NCBI GenBank assembly: GCA_021018995.1
Contig: CM037584.1
Location: 173,556,317-173,620,316 of the forward strand
Origin: Chloranthus sessilifolius
Taxonomy: Eukaryota > Streptophyta > Magnoliopsida > Chloranthales > Chloranthaceae
Length of the DNA: 64,000 nt
Reading direction: 5' to 3'
Program-made: the position numbers and the translations under genes
The notes under the pieces: generated by a model
Database searches by the model: none
Seen by the model: only the letters and a program-made list of their open reading frames with translations
What the model was told of the DNA's origin: nothing
Shown here: in pieces, positions 11,701-25,600 of the stretch
Layout of the letters: every line of letters begins with the position of its first letter
Numbering within the stretch: position 1 is the stretch's first letter

Positions 11701-14700
11701 TGCCTCAGGAGTGGAAGTATGAATGCTACAGATGTTGTTCAAGAAGTCCCCCTCAACCAGATCCAAGAAGACACAATAAGTTGAAGTGAGCCCTATTTCT
11801 AGTGCCTCAATTCAGAATCTACAATACTCAAGATGTCCAATAACACAGCCAAATAAATATAATTCCCCCAAGTTTGTTAGTAGATGTTCCCCTGATGCCA
11901 ATGGACCTTAAGTTTCCTTTGCTGCAACCCAGGTGTAACTTCATTTAGCCACCTTCCAGGAAGATAGGTATCAACATACATAGTTGATGGCTGAAAAAAA
12001 GGTAAACCTCTCTCCAACTGGCCATGAAAGTGGACCATCCATAATTGATACAGGGCAATCGAAGCAGGCATTCTCCTTGGGAAAAGGGAAGATTGGCGTC
12101 TTGGGTAGTGACAAGATGTCACTAAGGATTAAATCTACGTCAATCTCACAACTAGATCAATTGGAGAGCGAGTTCCGGAAGGTTTTTAGAAGAATTGATC
12201 GACTAGATTCATGTAGAGGCAAGCCGGAGAACCAAGTACGCGGATTGATAAAATCCATCTACGGGTTGAAGCAATCCTCACAGGCCTGGTTCATAAATTT
12301 CAATGACGTTGTCATACAGTTTGGGTACCAACGAAGTCACTATGAACACACTTTGTTTGTGAAGAAGGACTGAAACTGACTGCACTCATAGCAGATGTGG
12401 ATGATATCATTGCCACTGGGATGACAGTGAAGAGATAGTAAAGGTGAAGTACTATCTGAGTCAAGCATTTGATATTAAGTACTTAGGACCGTTAAGGTAC
12501 TTTCTGGGTGTTGAAGTAGCGAGATCCCAAAAGGAATTGTTCTTTCCCAAATGAAATACACTCTGGATGTAAAACAAGTTGGGATGCTTCATGCTTGGTT
12601 GCAAACCTATTGATGCTCCTATGAATCAGAATCACAAGGCCAATACTGAAGATGGTGAACTGCTCAAAGATGTGAGCCGATATCAGAAGTTGCCTGCTAA
12701 ACTTATATGTCTGACTATGACACGTCCAAAATTACATATGCTTTCATTTGTGTGAGCCAGCATATGCATGCTCCTCGCACTCCTCACTTGGATGTTGTCT
12801 ACCGAATCCTATGATATTTGAAATATAGACCTGGTAGGGGCCTTCTATAGGGAGATCATGGGTATTTAGATCAGAGGTGTTCAAGGATGTCGACTGGGTT
12901 GGATCAATCAGTGAGAGAAAGTCTACTACGGGTTATGTCACATTTCTTGGAGGCAACCTTGCACCTGAAAAGGCAAAAGCAAAGTGTAGTCTCAAATTCC
13001 AGTGCCGAGGCAGAATACAAGACGATGTCTCAAGGAACCTGGGAAGGAATGTGGCTACGATTTATATTACCGAACCTTGGAGTACAAGTTCACCTTCCTA
13101 CCATGGTTAAAAAATTGGAAAACCGATACGTATCGTCCAGCTCCAATACTGATTCATATCGGTCCCGGATAATACATTCCAATGTATTGGTCCCGGATGA
13201 TACATTCCAATGTATCATCCAGTATTTTGGGTTTTTGTATGGGAGGCACCGATACAGTACCTTGAATGTACCGTATCGGTGAGGTCCAAAACCAATATGT
13301 ATCGGTATCAGTATCGGACGAGATTTTGACCCATGAGTTCCTATACACTTGTGTGGTGACAATGAAGCAGTTCTTCATATCGCAAAAAACTCAGTATATC
13401 ATGAAAGAACCAAACACATTGTGGTGGATTGTCATTTTATCGGGAAAAAGTGGAATCATGGGAATTTGTACACCTCAAGTTGCTTTCGAAGACCAATTTG
13501 CTGATGTTCTCATCAAGTTTGTTGGGAGAATTAGATTTCAGGATATTACTTCCAAGTTGGGCATTACTGACATCTATGCAACACCCTGAGGGGGAGTATT
13601 AGAAAGTATGTGAGTTAGAATAATTAGGGTGTTATGAACCATAGTTGGGTGTGCCATAAGTAGAATAAGTAGGTCTTTTTCCCTTTCTTTCATTGCACAT
13701 ATATATATGGGATCTTGTATTTAGTATACAAGCTGACAATATGAGCTGTGAATTATTCATCACAACCCTAATTTATTCCCCATCTCTTCTTCTCTCTTCT
13801 CCAACCTAACCCTAACCCTAAGTATCAAACTCAAGACTCATTTTGACAAAGGTAATAACTCTCCCTCCAGATAGCACCAACCCAGCCACTCTATGGTTGC
13901 ATTTCCTATAACCATTGAACTTCACCTTAATATAACCAGAAGGGAGAGTAGACCAAACGCCCTTACCCCTCGAAATCAGAGTTATGTTGTAGGCCTCTTT
14001 CCAGTTGCTACCTAGATCAGTAGAAGATATCTGTTAGAAACACTTCCATAGGCACGCATATTTGGAGACCTCAAGTTTTGCCACTGCAGTTATGGGAAAT
14101 CATACCTAAATATAAGAAGTTGATGGTTAAGTTAAAATCCGTGCTTAGAAGAACCCACTGAAGTAGGACATTCTTTATTGTGGCTTGTTGAACTGCCCAA
14201 TGCGCCTGCGAAATCCCTGATTGTGCTCAAATATAAATTTGGCCACCACGGCCATGTACTCGTTAGAAGAGCAGGTCAAACTCTGTTGCTCTCCATTTCA
14301 GAAAACTATAGCCACCCCCTTACCAATTCTTTGCCACATCACATTTACCTCACCAACTGCAATAGGTGTATCCTCACTGCATGAATCAAGGGCCTCGCAC
14401 GCTTTGTCAAGTCTTTCTAGACCCTAGACCATGGAGATCTCCACCACTTGCTATATATTTGCCTTAGCTGCCCAAAGTACCATCCTTCAAAAAGAAAAAA
14501 ATATTTGATGGATTAGATTGAATCTAATACCTCAAGGTAGCTATATTAGAAGGTTGAATACAACCTTGAGGTTTCAGGTTCAATCCCCGGTAATACATAC
14601 AAACAAAAAAGTGTTTTAGAAAGCTTAATGCATTTTTTGCAAAAAAAATGATGCCAGCAGAAATAAAAAAGGAAAAATAGAATAGGGTAGCGTTATTTAC

Positions 14701-17700
14701 ACCCGTTAAACCTGTGAAGAACATACGCATTTCCACCATAAAAACCGTCAACTGTTTTGAATCGACAATGGAGATCGTTATTGTCCCAATCTTCCACACA
14801 ATAAATCTTGAGATCATGGCGCACCTATCAAACGATCAGATCGAGATTCCACATGGCACACATCCCCAGAAGTGGCCATGATCATGGGCATACCTATCAA
14901 ACGGTCACTTTTGGGGATGTGTGCCATGTGGAATCAACATGTGACCGTCTGACAGGTGCGCCATGATTTCAAGATCTATTGTGCGGAAGATTAGAACGAA
15001 AAACGATCTCCATCGTTTAATTCAAGGCAGTCAATGGTTTTTTATGGCAGAAATATGTGTGTTCTTCACGGGTTTTATGGGTGTAAATAATGCTACCCAA
15101 CAGAATATTGTTTCTCTTTTTTGTAAGAATTTGACAGCACTTCATTCCACTATAACTTTTGAATACTGCTAAAATCACAATAAATAAGGTTTGTTAGCAG
15201 TCTCCATTCGTATATATTACATATGTATGTGCAGTAAAAGCCACTATATGCTATAAAAAACCATCAACATACATGACATCAAAAAAGTACAATTACATAG
15301 CAGAATTACCAGATATTAGATAGCCAATGGTACCATTACAAAATGACCTTTTCACAACAATCAATAAAATAACTACAAACATAATTCAAACCAAGAAAAT
15401 TATTTACAAGGGAAAGTCAAAGAATAGATCCCTTACGCCTTGTTATTGCGTCAGATTGTCTAAATGTTGTTTGTCTGCACAAAAGAGAAGAGATCCAAGT
15501 CATTATAAAGAACAGAGAAGCCAACAAAGGGAATAATTATGAAGTCAAACAAAAATCAATTACCTTCCATTGTCATCCTTATCTTATTTTAAGAATAAAT
15601 ATATAAACTTTCTTCAATTGGTAGAAAATAATGTCATAAAGAAGTAAGGCAAGACCCACAAGCTCTAGTTGCTTGCATGCACACATGCATCCACGCATAT
15701 AAACACACATAAAAATAAGCTAAGCTTGCCTGTGTAAATACTTCAATAGCCTACAATAAAGTCTGAACATGTAAATAAGACCTCTCTTACATGTAACATG
15801 AGGATAAGAGCACTTCATTGGCCAACACAAGTTCATTCTAGAGGCCATTGAAGCCTGTACAAGTAAAAAAATCGGCAAATAAAGGTGGAAGAGAATGTGA
15901 TTTAGGACTTTGGGATCACAACATGACACTATCACACCTGGATATGCCACGCATGGGATCTTTAGAGAATTCTTGACGAGTTTTGTTTAACTAATCACAA
16001 GGACTGCAAGATAGGATAAAATTAGTAATTTAACTGTTAGTTTCCTGAATAGGATGGGATTTACTTTTCCTCAAATATAGGAAAACTGTTTGGATAGCAT
16101 TAGAAGTTGTTTAGACTGAATTAGGATTTTTGAAGTCTCTATAAAACAATAATAGGGGAGCTAGCCACCCTATGTTACTCTATTACAGAATTTTCAGGTC
16201 TAAAATTGGGATAGAAACTCTTTCTTTATTTTCTATCATGTTGCTTTCCTTCTCTACAACTCTTACAAAAAAATAAGGTTGGTTGTTGTCCTGTAATTTC
16301 AGTGATTTTTTGTTCTACTTGAAAATGCTTGATGTTATTTGTCAAGTTTGTCCATATCATTTTTGTTTTGTACTTAGTTCTTACATATCACTTCGAAGCT
16401 CATATATATATGCATAAATCCGGGCTATCAAAATAAACAAATCAACATTTGACGTCTCCTTCGAAAATTTTAAAACCTAAGAAATTGATATTTTAAAACA
16501 TTCCTTTGAAGTATCATTGACTTAGGATCTATATGTATTCCCTATTTTTATGTCTCTTAAAGAAACAGAAAACCACTAGAAATTCTTAGACCATGAAACC
16601 ACTAGCTGACTAGCATTTAATAGAGAATCGTATAGGAAAGAAATCCAGGAGGAAATAATATGGTTACATTGAGAAAGAGTTGTAACTAGATAACCGTATA
16701 GGAACATTTGATGTGCAGTTATTTAGCCTACCCTTTTTGTGATGGAACTCTTCTGTCCTCTTTTGGTGGCTTCACATTGTTCGACTGTAATAAACAAAAA
16801 TAATCTTTCAATGTGTTGCTTCCGTAAAAAATATTCTCCAAAATTTGTCCTTCATGTATTAAAAAAAAGTCAACATGTCATCATTTGAGATATTATTCTT
16901 TAAATGTATTGGTTCAGTAAATAAATTCAACAAAAAATAAGATTGTTGCCATTAAAAATTCCATGCAATAGGATGCTATCCATAAACAACCGTGGAAATA
17001 TAAAATTAGTGCATAATTTATACTTCAAATGCAACTAAGCTATTTCAGTATTGTTGTGAACTCAAAAGGAAATTTAGTCTAGGAAGCAATTTGATTATAT
17101 CAAAACAAAGTTTGAAGTGAAGAAACTCCAATGCCTCAAAATTGAAGATTATTTAAGAAAATAGGGATGCAAATTCTTCCCAACTTAATTTAAAAATCTT
17201 CAACCAAACAAAAAATCATTACCACCGATCCGTATGTGTGTGGTATAGGCTCCATTCTATTTCCTCCCGTCGTATGCAGATTCAATTATCTCCCCGAGCT
17301 AAAAAAGATTTATCCCAACAAAAAAAGAAGATAGATGCTTTCTTAAAATAGCAATTTTATTAAAATAGTAAGGGCACTCTCTTTATACTGAAACCTCCCC
17401 AAAATAGAAAGTTTCACAATATATAAATTTACCTAAAGCAGCAATATTTTTACATTGAAACTTTCAGAAAATAAAAGCCTATACAAATCTTGGCTACTAC
17501 TTATTCTTCAGTTAAGAGAATAAAAATAGTCGCTTCTTGTCAAGTTAGCAAGACATTGTTATGAGAACATGTCCCATGACTGCCCAGCAGCCCTCGCTCA
17601 AACTGATTTCAACACCTTTAGACATATCTAGGACTCAGGGACATTTCTTGGTGCAATGGTAAAAGGCTTGGGATGAGGCGTGAAAACATGTGTTCGAGTC

Positions 17701-19611
17701 CGGGAAGCAGCCACTTTGTGCGCAAAAAATTCAGTGGTTAGGTCTGCATCCCGTCCAACCCTCCCAGTACCCCGTATATACGGGAACAGTGCCGGTTAAT
17801 GGTCTTTTTATATTCATATCTAGGATTGAGTCTTCCCAATTCTTACTATTATTGCTTATAATCATGGGTCAAAATATCGTTCGATACCGGTACATACTGG
17901 TATCGGATGATAGCGGTACGATACATACACCAAATATCGGTTGGTGTATGTATCGCCCGATACACTCAATGTATTGTCTGCATTGGACCATGCATTGGTT
18001 TTCTCAATGTACCGGGCGACACATTCAATTTATCGTCTGATTTTTCTAAAAAAAACTAAAGGGCCACTTAAGTGACCCCTGATGAATATACCCAAAAATC
18101 ACTTATTTCCTCCTTCCTTCTCCTAGATCTCTTCTTTCTTAGCCCCATGGATCAAAATTTCGGTTGGCACCAAAACAATAACATCAGTTGGGCCAAAATA
18201 TAGGAAGTCCAAATCATTGGCCGATAATTTCCAGACCATTTTTAGAGTATTTTGAAGGGGAAAAAAAAAACGAAATTGGCACTGAAATTTCGGTTTCGGC
18301 CATGCCCGAAACCGATATTTTGATCCTTACTTAGCCCTCCCTCCATCACCTACATCAATTTTCACCATGGAAAACTTGTTTTCAACGGGTTGGAGTGACG
18401 GGGAACGCAAAGTTTAGGAGCCTTGGATTTGAGGCAACAACAGATTTTCGGCGTCAGAAGAAGCGTAGAGGAAGCTCGAGTACCGTAGCCTCAGAGGAGA
18501 AACGGATACAAACCACGAGGAGAACAGCGCCGCAGCGAGCCCTCGCTCGAGCGATCACTTAAACTCACTCGAGCGGTTATAATCATCAGTCGAGTGAGCT
18601 ACAGCGACGGGATTTTATGTGAAACTTTCTTTTTTGTGTTTTATTAGTATTAAAACTCTTTTATTGCGAATTTTAGTTTTGGTGGCCTATATATAGAGGC
18701 TTGTAAAGACTTTTAATTAGTTTTTTGAAAATTAAATGAAAAAGAGTTGCTTTTGTGCAAATCTTAGAGAGCTTGTGAAGAGTTTTCAATCAAGGGAGTG
18801 AATCCTTCAAAACCTTGAGGAGTGAGCAATCGTTTCTCGTGCGACTTGGTGCAAAGCCGACGTACAGCCGTGGTGTGAAGCTTCGAAAAATCCTTGGTGT
18901 GAAGCCTTAGAATCTATCCTTTTATTTCATCTTTTCTCTCGTTGTTGTCAGGTATTATTTTTCCTTAATTTCGCTGATAAAATCAAAATCCCCAAAATTG
19001 TTTCCCTTTGCCAAATTATTCTAAGTTTTATTTCATTTAAAATCCCTGATGAATCAAATCCGATATTGTAGTTATCGCTTGATGCCCTAAACTAGAACGA
19101 ATCTTGAGTTTCCTCATCGGAGCCGTTTTTCTAGATCGAGAAAATTTTCACACATTCAGACGCTAAAACGGATTAATCTAATTGTTTTATTAATTTCATT
19201 GAATTACTTTTAATGTGTTGCATGATTTTGAATATTTTCGCTATTCAATTCTTTCTAAAAGTTAATCTCAAATTCGCATATTAGGGTTTTAGTGTTTGTC
19301 CCGCATCATGGAGCCTCAAGAACATCGCATCTAAAGTATTTTCTTTAAGCAAGGTAACCTTATCTTCTTGTTTTTCTTTAAATACGGTTTTTCTCGATAG
19401 ATGGGTAGATCTAACTCATTTATCATAGATGAAGGTACTCAATTTATGTCAAATTTACTCTACTTTACATACCAAAAATCAGAAACGCACTATAAATAGG
19501 GTTGAAATACAGTAGAAAATATGTAGATATGTTAAAAAAAAATTCAAATAATCAATAAAAGAAATACATTTGTAGAGAATTTTTTGGCATTTTTTTAGAT
19601 TTGAAAAAAAC

Positions 19612-19647
<36 letters not shown>

Positions 19648-22600
19648 CCAAATTGTACTGGCCGATACATCAATCAATTTATCGAATTTCTGATATATTG
19701 ACCATGCTTATAATTATGAGAATTCAAGGTTCGAACTTCATCCTATGGAAAGGACAGCTTGTGTCTTTAGTCTTGTCACAATATCTGGGAAATCACTAGG
19801 ATGGATCCATTCATGCACCTTTGGAGAATATTTTGCTTAAAGAGATACCAGTTATGGAAGGAAACACTAATAAATAGTGTTACATCTATTAGATTTTGTG
19901 GCCTTCAAAACCCCATTTGATTTAATTAACCTCTCTTTGATTACTTAAACACTAGATCATAGTCATCTATCCCTAATTTGGTCAATTGTGCTATTGTGGT
20001 TTTACACTTCTAGCACTGTCTATGCTCTTGGACACTCAAGGAGTGTTCCTAGTGATACCCTATCTGTAATAAATAGTTGAGAGAGAACACAATATGGGTA
20101 AGTTTAAGTAAATTAAGACTGCGTTTGGGTCAGCTCTTATAAGAGCAGTTTTATCACTTAAGGCGAGGAGCTGTGTTACCAAACATGAAAGCAGTTTTCT
20201 GCTGGAACCAAAGTGTGAAAGAGCTAACCCAAACACAGCCTAATACTTTGAGTTGTGAGAGCAAACAAAATGAGGGCACTATATGACATGGATTTAAACA
20301 AATGATCCAGATAACAAGTGCTCTAATATCAACATTTTCTTTTTTCTCGTTGAGACGTGTCAACCATTAGCATATCAATATCCCTTCCAATTAGAAAGAG
20401 ATTTATTGAAATAGTCATCAACAAAAGAATAGATTTTGAATCTATATAGGATAGATGTGCGGAGCATAAGTTTCAAATACCTGCAAAAGAGAGTTTTCTT
20501 CATTTTCAACAAACGTTAAATGTCATTTTAAAACTTCTAAATGATAATAGAACTTTCCATCTCTACCACTAGGGATGCAGATTCGGTTAACCGAACCGAA
20601 AACAAAACCGTTCGATTTTCGGATCGGATCAGCCTAAACCAAAACCGAACCGAAAGGATTGAGTTTTGTTTGCGGTTAACGTTTTGCTCAATAGATCGAA
20701 CCAAAAAACCCAAATGAAACAGGAAAAAAAAATCAGTTCGGTTCGGGTTTTTTTTTACTTTTGTCGGCATTTCATTTTTTCGGTTTTTTATGATTTAGAC
20801 CCAGTTTTCTAAATCTACCAAACCAGTTTTCAGTTTTGTCCACCCAAAACTGAAACCGAACCGATTGGAATCAGTTCAATTTTTTCAGTTTTGGACAGGT
20901 TTCGGTTTTTTATTTTTTTTCGGGTTTTTCTGATTTGGGGTCGGTTTTCTAAACCTACCCAACCAGTTTTCGGTTTTGGCCACCCAAAACTGAAACCAAA
21001 CCGATTGGAATCAATTCAATTTTTTTTGGTTTTGGATCGGTTTCGGTTCAGTCTGTGGGCCGGTTTTTCGGTCGGTTTCGGTTTTTGGTTCAAAACTTGC
21101 ACCCCTATCTGCAACCAATAAGACAATAAAAATATATGTACATGGCAGAAACCATTATGTAGAAGTGCAGCATGCCTGCATCACCATTCCAAAAAATAAT
21201 CATAACAAGATAAATGCAATATCAATAGCCTAAATCTAAGGCTGTGTTTCAGTTAGCTCTTATAAAAGCAGAAGCAACTCTTTGCCTGCTCTCTGTCAAA
21301 GCAGATAAAATCTGCTCTGGGATAGAGCACGCATGGAGCAGTTTTATCACTTAAAACAACTCCCCGCCAGAGCAAATGAGGCAAGGAGCTGCATTACCAA
21401 ATGTAAAAGTAGTTCTCCGACGGAGCCAAAAAGTGAAAGAGCTGTTCTTAGCCTCAAAAGAGCTAACCCAAACGCAGCCTAACACATTAATTTATGAACT
21501 AAGTTCATGAAAGAAAAATAAAAGAATGATGCATTATTTTAGGGCGCATTCTTTAAATGTTGAGCAAGAGGCTACCAGAAACTACAGAGACATTAATTAG
21601 ACATACAAACATTTCATTCTATTTTCTCCCCCCCCCAACCACACACACACAAAAAAATTAATTATTAAAGTTTAAATAAAAAGAGACTACCTTCTCTTTT
21701 TTCTTAGATTGAGGGCCAAAGCCACGGCTACCATTTGAAGCTGAACAAAGAATGTTAAATGTCTTCCGAGCTTGATCATTAGAACAAACATATAAACCAA
21801 CTTTTTTGAAACCCTTGCCCTTAAAACATATAGCATATCTCGTGAGGGATGTATTTGCCTGAAACTTTGGTGGTTTACTCATCAGAAACACTTGGAAGGC
21901 AAGGATAAAAAGAGAGTCAACTTAAGAAGATTCTTGTAGTACTAAAAGTATAAAAATAATGAATAATTTTTTTTTAAATTGATGACAATCTTAGTACCCT
22001 TATATGAAGTAAATAAGAGATAAATGCTCTATCAGCATATGTTGTGGATTATGATGAAATGGTACAAAAACAGAGATGATTTCCATGTAGAATGTGGAAG
22101 CGGGAAAAAAGATGTACTCTTATAGCCTAGTGGAAATATTCAAATACTTGAGCAATAAAAGGTTTACAAACCTTACAAATTGAAATGAACACACATTTAA
22201 AAAAGAGATCGACTCTCCTCACCATTGCACTTTTAGGCCACGCAATGCCATATGGTGCACTTTGACCAAACGACAACGCTCAAATGGCAGGCCATCATTT
22301 GAACTTAACACGGCCCAAAAGTCAAGACCATCAACGGATTCATAACAATCATAGCACTTTAATATGGACCCTACAGTAGATATGAACAATTGTTTATATT
22401 AAATGATGTAATCGAATGGTTCGGTCGTAACTTTTGGGCTGAGTTTTGTTCAAATGATGCCCAGCCATTTGAACAACATGGTGTTAAAATTGGGCTCTAA
22501 GTTTGGTTCTCGCCCGAGCGAGAATCGGGCTCTCCCAAGCAAGGTCCGAAGTCCACTTCGTTGGACGCTCAAGCGAAGTGGAATTCACCCGAGCAAGGAG

Positions 22601-25600
22601 CACAGTAACTCACTAGTCGCCTGAGCGAGGTCCGAATATGCCCGGGCGAGTGCGTGCATATTGGTTCGACTTGAAGCAGTTTTACTTAGTTTAGGAGTCT
22701 ATTTTCAAGGCACCTATTTAAGGGACGAATCTATGGCTTTGAAAAGTCCCAAAAAAGCTAGAGAAAACCTATCTAGGGATTTGAGGAGAGCTTTGTGAGG
22801 CTTGAGAGAGTTCTTGTATTCTTGTAAATCATCAATATAGTGAATCATCACTGCTCGTGGACGTAAGCAAATTGTCGAACCACGTAAATCTTGTCTCTTA
22901 TGTGATTGTGTTTGATTTTCTCTTATTTTGCGTTTGTTAGATCGTTAGTTAATTTGAGAGCTTCCGCCCAACAAATTGGTATCAAAGTTATTAGGTTTTT
23001 ATTCTATGATCGGAAATGACATCAAAGTTCGTAAAGGTTTCGAATGCGAGGTTCGAGGTTGAGAAATTTGACAGGAAGATTGATTTCGGATTGTGGCAAG
23101 TATAAGTCCGGGATATCTTGATTCAACAAGGGCTGCATAAGGTGTTGCAAGGGCTTAAGGGTAAGTCGGCAGATATGTCCGATAGTGATTGGGAAGAATT
23201 TAAACTTCAAACGTGTAGTACGATGCGGCTATGTCTAGCAAAGGAGATAACGTAGAACGTGATGTGGGAGAACTCGGGGGCCGCGCTATGGGCCAAATTG
23301 GAGAGTCTCTACATGATAAAATCTTTGACGACTTACCTATATCTCAAGAAGCAACTATACAAGTTGTACATGAAGGAAGGTACTCCTCTCAACAAACATC
23401 TTAATGAATTCAATAGAATAATATTTGAATTATTAATATTGGAGAAGAGGTTAAGGATGAAGACAAAGTATTATTGTTTTTGTCTTCCCTCCCCGATTCT
23501 TATGAGCACCTAGTTACTACGTTGCTCTATGGGAAGGACACTATTGAACTGGAGTCAGTTACAGCTGCACTGCTTTGTAACGACTAGTGGCATGAGAAAG
23601 AAGAGTTTGGATAGTGATACACAAGAGGATGACTTGTTGATTAGGGAGAGGTTAGAGGACCGTAAATTTGAAAGGGGTAGATCAAAATCAAGATCTAAAT
23701 CCAGAAACAAAAAAACTATAAGAAGTTAAAGTGTCACGAGAATGATCACATTAGAAGGCCTTGTCCTCAGTTACGGGTTAAGAGGACAGAAGCCCAGGAT
23801 AAAAAGTTGAAAGGGGTTGTTGATGAGGCTGGTGCAGCCAAACAAGCTCCGGATGATGATGGAAACATATTGTCAATGGTCTTTGAGAAATACTGTTAGA
23901 ATGTACGAATACTTGATTCAGGGTGCTCCTACCACGTGTCCAAATAGGGTCTGGTTCACGTCTTATACAAAGGTGGATGGCAGAACAATTTTGATGGGTA
24001 ACAATATGGCCTGCATAACCATTGGCAAAGAAAGCATCAGAATAAAGATGCACGGCGGGATTGTTAGAACATTGATTGATGTACGACATATACCGGAACT
24101 GACGAAGAACCTCATATCACTTGGTACGTTAGACTCTAATGGGCTCAAGTTTATAGCTCAAGGTGGAGTTTTGAAGGTGACTAAGGGATCTTCGGTGGTG
24201 ATGAAAGCGGAAGAGGTTGGGAACATATACTTTCTATCAGGGAACAAAGTGATAGGTAGAGCGGCAGTGTCTATGTCAAATGATAGCAGTTTGTCATCGA
24301 CACAGTTATGGCACATGCGCCTAGATATCAGAAAGATGGATGACAGAATTGAGCAAGAAAGGCTTATTGAAGAGTGTAAGGGTTAGCAAGGTTGACTTTT
24401 GTGAACATTGTGTCTTTAGAAAATAGTACAAGGTTAAGTTCAACACAGCGGTCCACACAACAAAAGGCATACTGGACTATATACATTCAGATGTATGGGG
24501 CCTTCAAAGGTTCCTTCTAGAGGTGGTGCCAGATACTTTATTTCCTTATCGATAATTACTCTCGGTATGTATGGATCTACATGATGAATAGTAAGGATGA
24601 GATTTTCAAGAAGTGGATGATACTGTTTGAGAACCAGACTAGTAGGAAGGCCAAGCGGTTGAGAACCGATAATGGTGGTGAGTACACCAGTGGACAGTTC
24701 CAAAAGTTCTGTGAAGAGAACGATATTGCAAGGCACTTCACAATGAGGAATACACCGCAGCAAAATGATACAGCATAACGTATAAACAGAACTCTACTTG
24801 AAAAGGCAAGAAGTATGTTATCCAATGTGGGATTGGGTAAAGAGTTCTGGGTTGAGGCAGTCAATACGGTGTGCTATAACAGATTACCATTTACAACAAT
24901 AGAGTGCAAGAATCCAATTGAGACATGGTGAGGGGAGCCTGCAGATTATAGTGCACTTTGGATGCGCAACTTACTATCATGTCAAAGATAGTAAAATTGT
25001 CCCAAGAGTTAAGAAGGCGATCATCTTAGGATATGTAGATGGGATGAAAGGATACAAGTTATGGTGTCCTAAGCAGAATAAGGTTGTGATCAGCGAAGAT
25101 GTGACCTTTGATGAGTCTTTTATGCAAACTTTTAACAAACAGAGTGTGAAAATTGGAGAGATAGTGAAAGATCAGTTTGAGGTGAAGTTTCTAACTCCTA
25201 CAAATACTACATCAGGAAAGGATATAGAGATTTCAAGTGTAGAAACAATTGAGAGAAAACCAGAGCAATCTTTAGCAGGTCGAAGACCTAAAAGGAATGT
25301 TAGAGCACCAGTTCGCTATGGTTACGAGAATACGGTCGTTACGCGTTGACGTTGGATAGTAATGAGCCATCTTCATTCAAGGATGCAATCAATAGAAAGA
25401 ATAGAAGACCGCCATGGGTGAAGAGATAGATTCTCTTTACAATAATCAAACTTGAGAACTGACAAAGTTACTTAAGGGAAAAAGAGTTATAGGGTGCAAG
25501 TGGGTTTATAAGAAGAAAGAGGGTTCCCCGGAAAATAGTGGTACAAGATATAAGGCACGATTGGTAGCCAAGGGCTATGCGCAAAAGGAAGGAGTTGATT

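Larger units (their letters stand above)
17863..19706. mobile_element. Long hAT-type element with CATGG ends, carrying nested DNA (copy C)
   Basis: The ends are CATGGGTCAAAATATCG and, on the other strand, CATGGTCAATATATCAG. The 8-bp TSD CTTATAAT is exact (17855-17862, 19707-19714). At 1.84 kb it is much longer than its relatives (about 180-260 bp). The extra DNA includes a second MITE (18146-18329), a segment with a TATATATAGAGG promoter-like motif at about 18690, and an (AAT)n tract. No transposase was seen. Confidence 0.75.

Noticed and set aside
13790-13825. Telomere-like CCTAACCCTAACCCTAAG
   Set aside because: Only two or three units inside the Copia LTR, not an interstitial telomere array.
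15100-15175. Exon candidate after an ATTTTAG acceptor on the minus strand
   Set aside because: The frame runs straight into the MITE at 14685-15098 and lacks a convincing donor.
20154-20363. Open minus-strand frame over the Tourist MITE
   Set aside because: The first part is the MITE itself and no homologous feature was seen.
20450-20500. Strong acceptor (CTCTCTTTTGCAG) on minus near 20481 as an extra host exon
   Set aside because: In the phase required after exon 2 it stops within 13 codons and has no donor; not included in the gene model.
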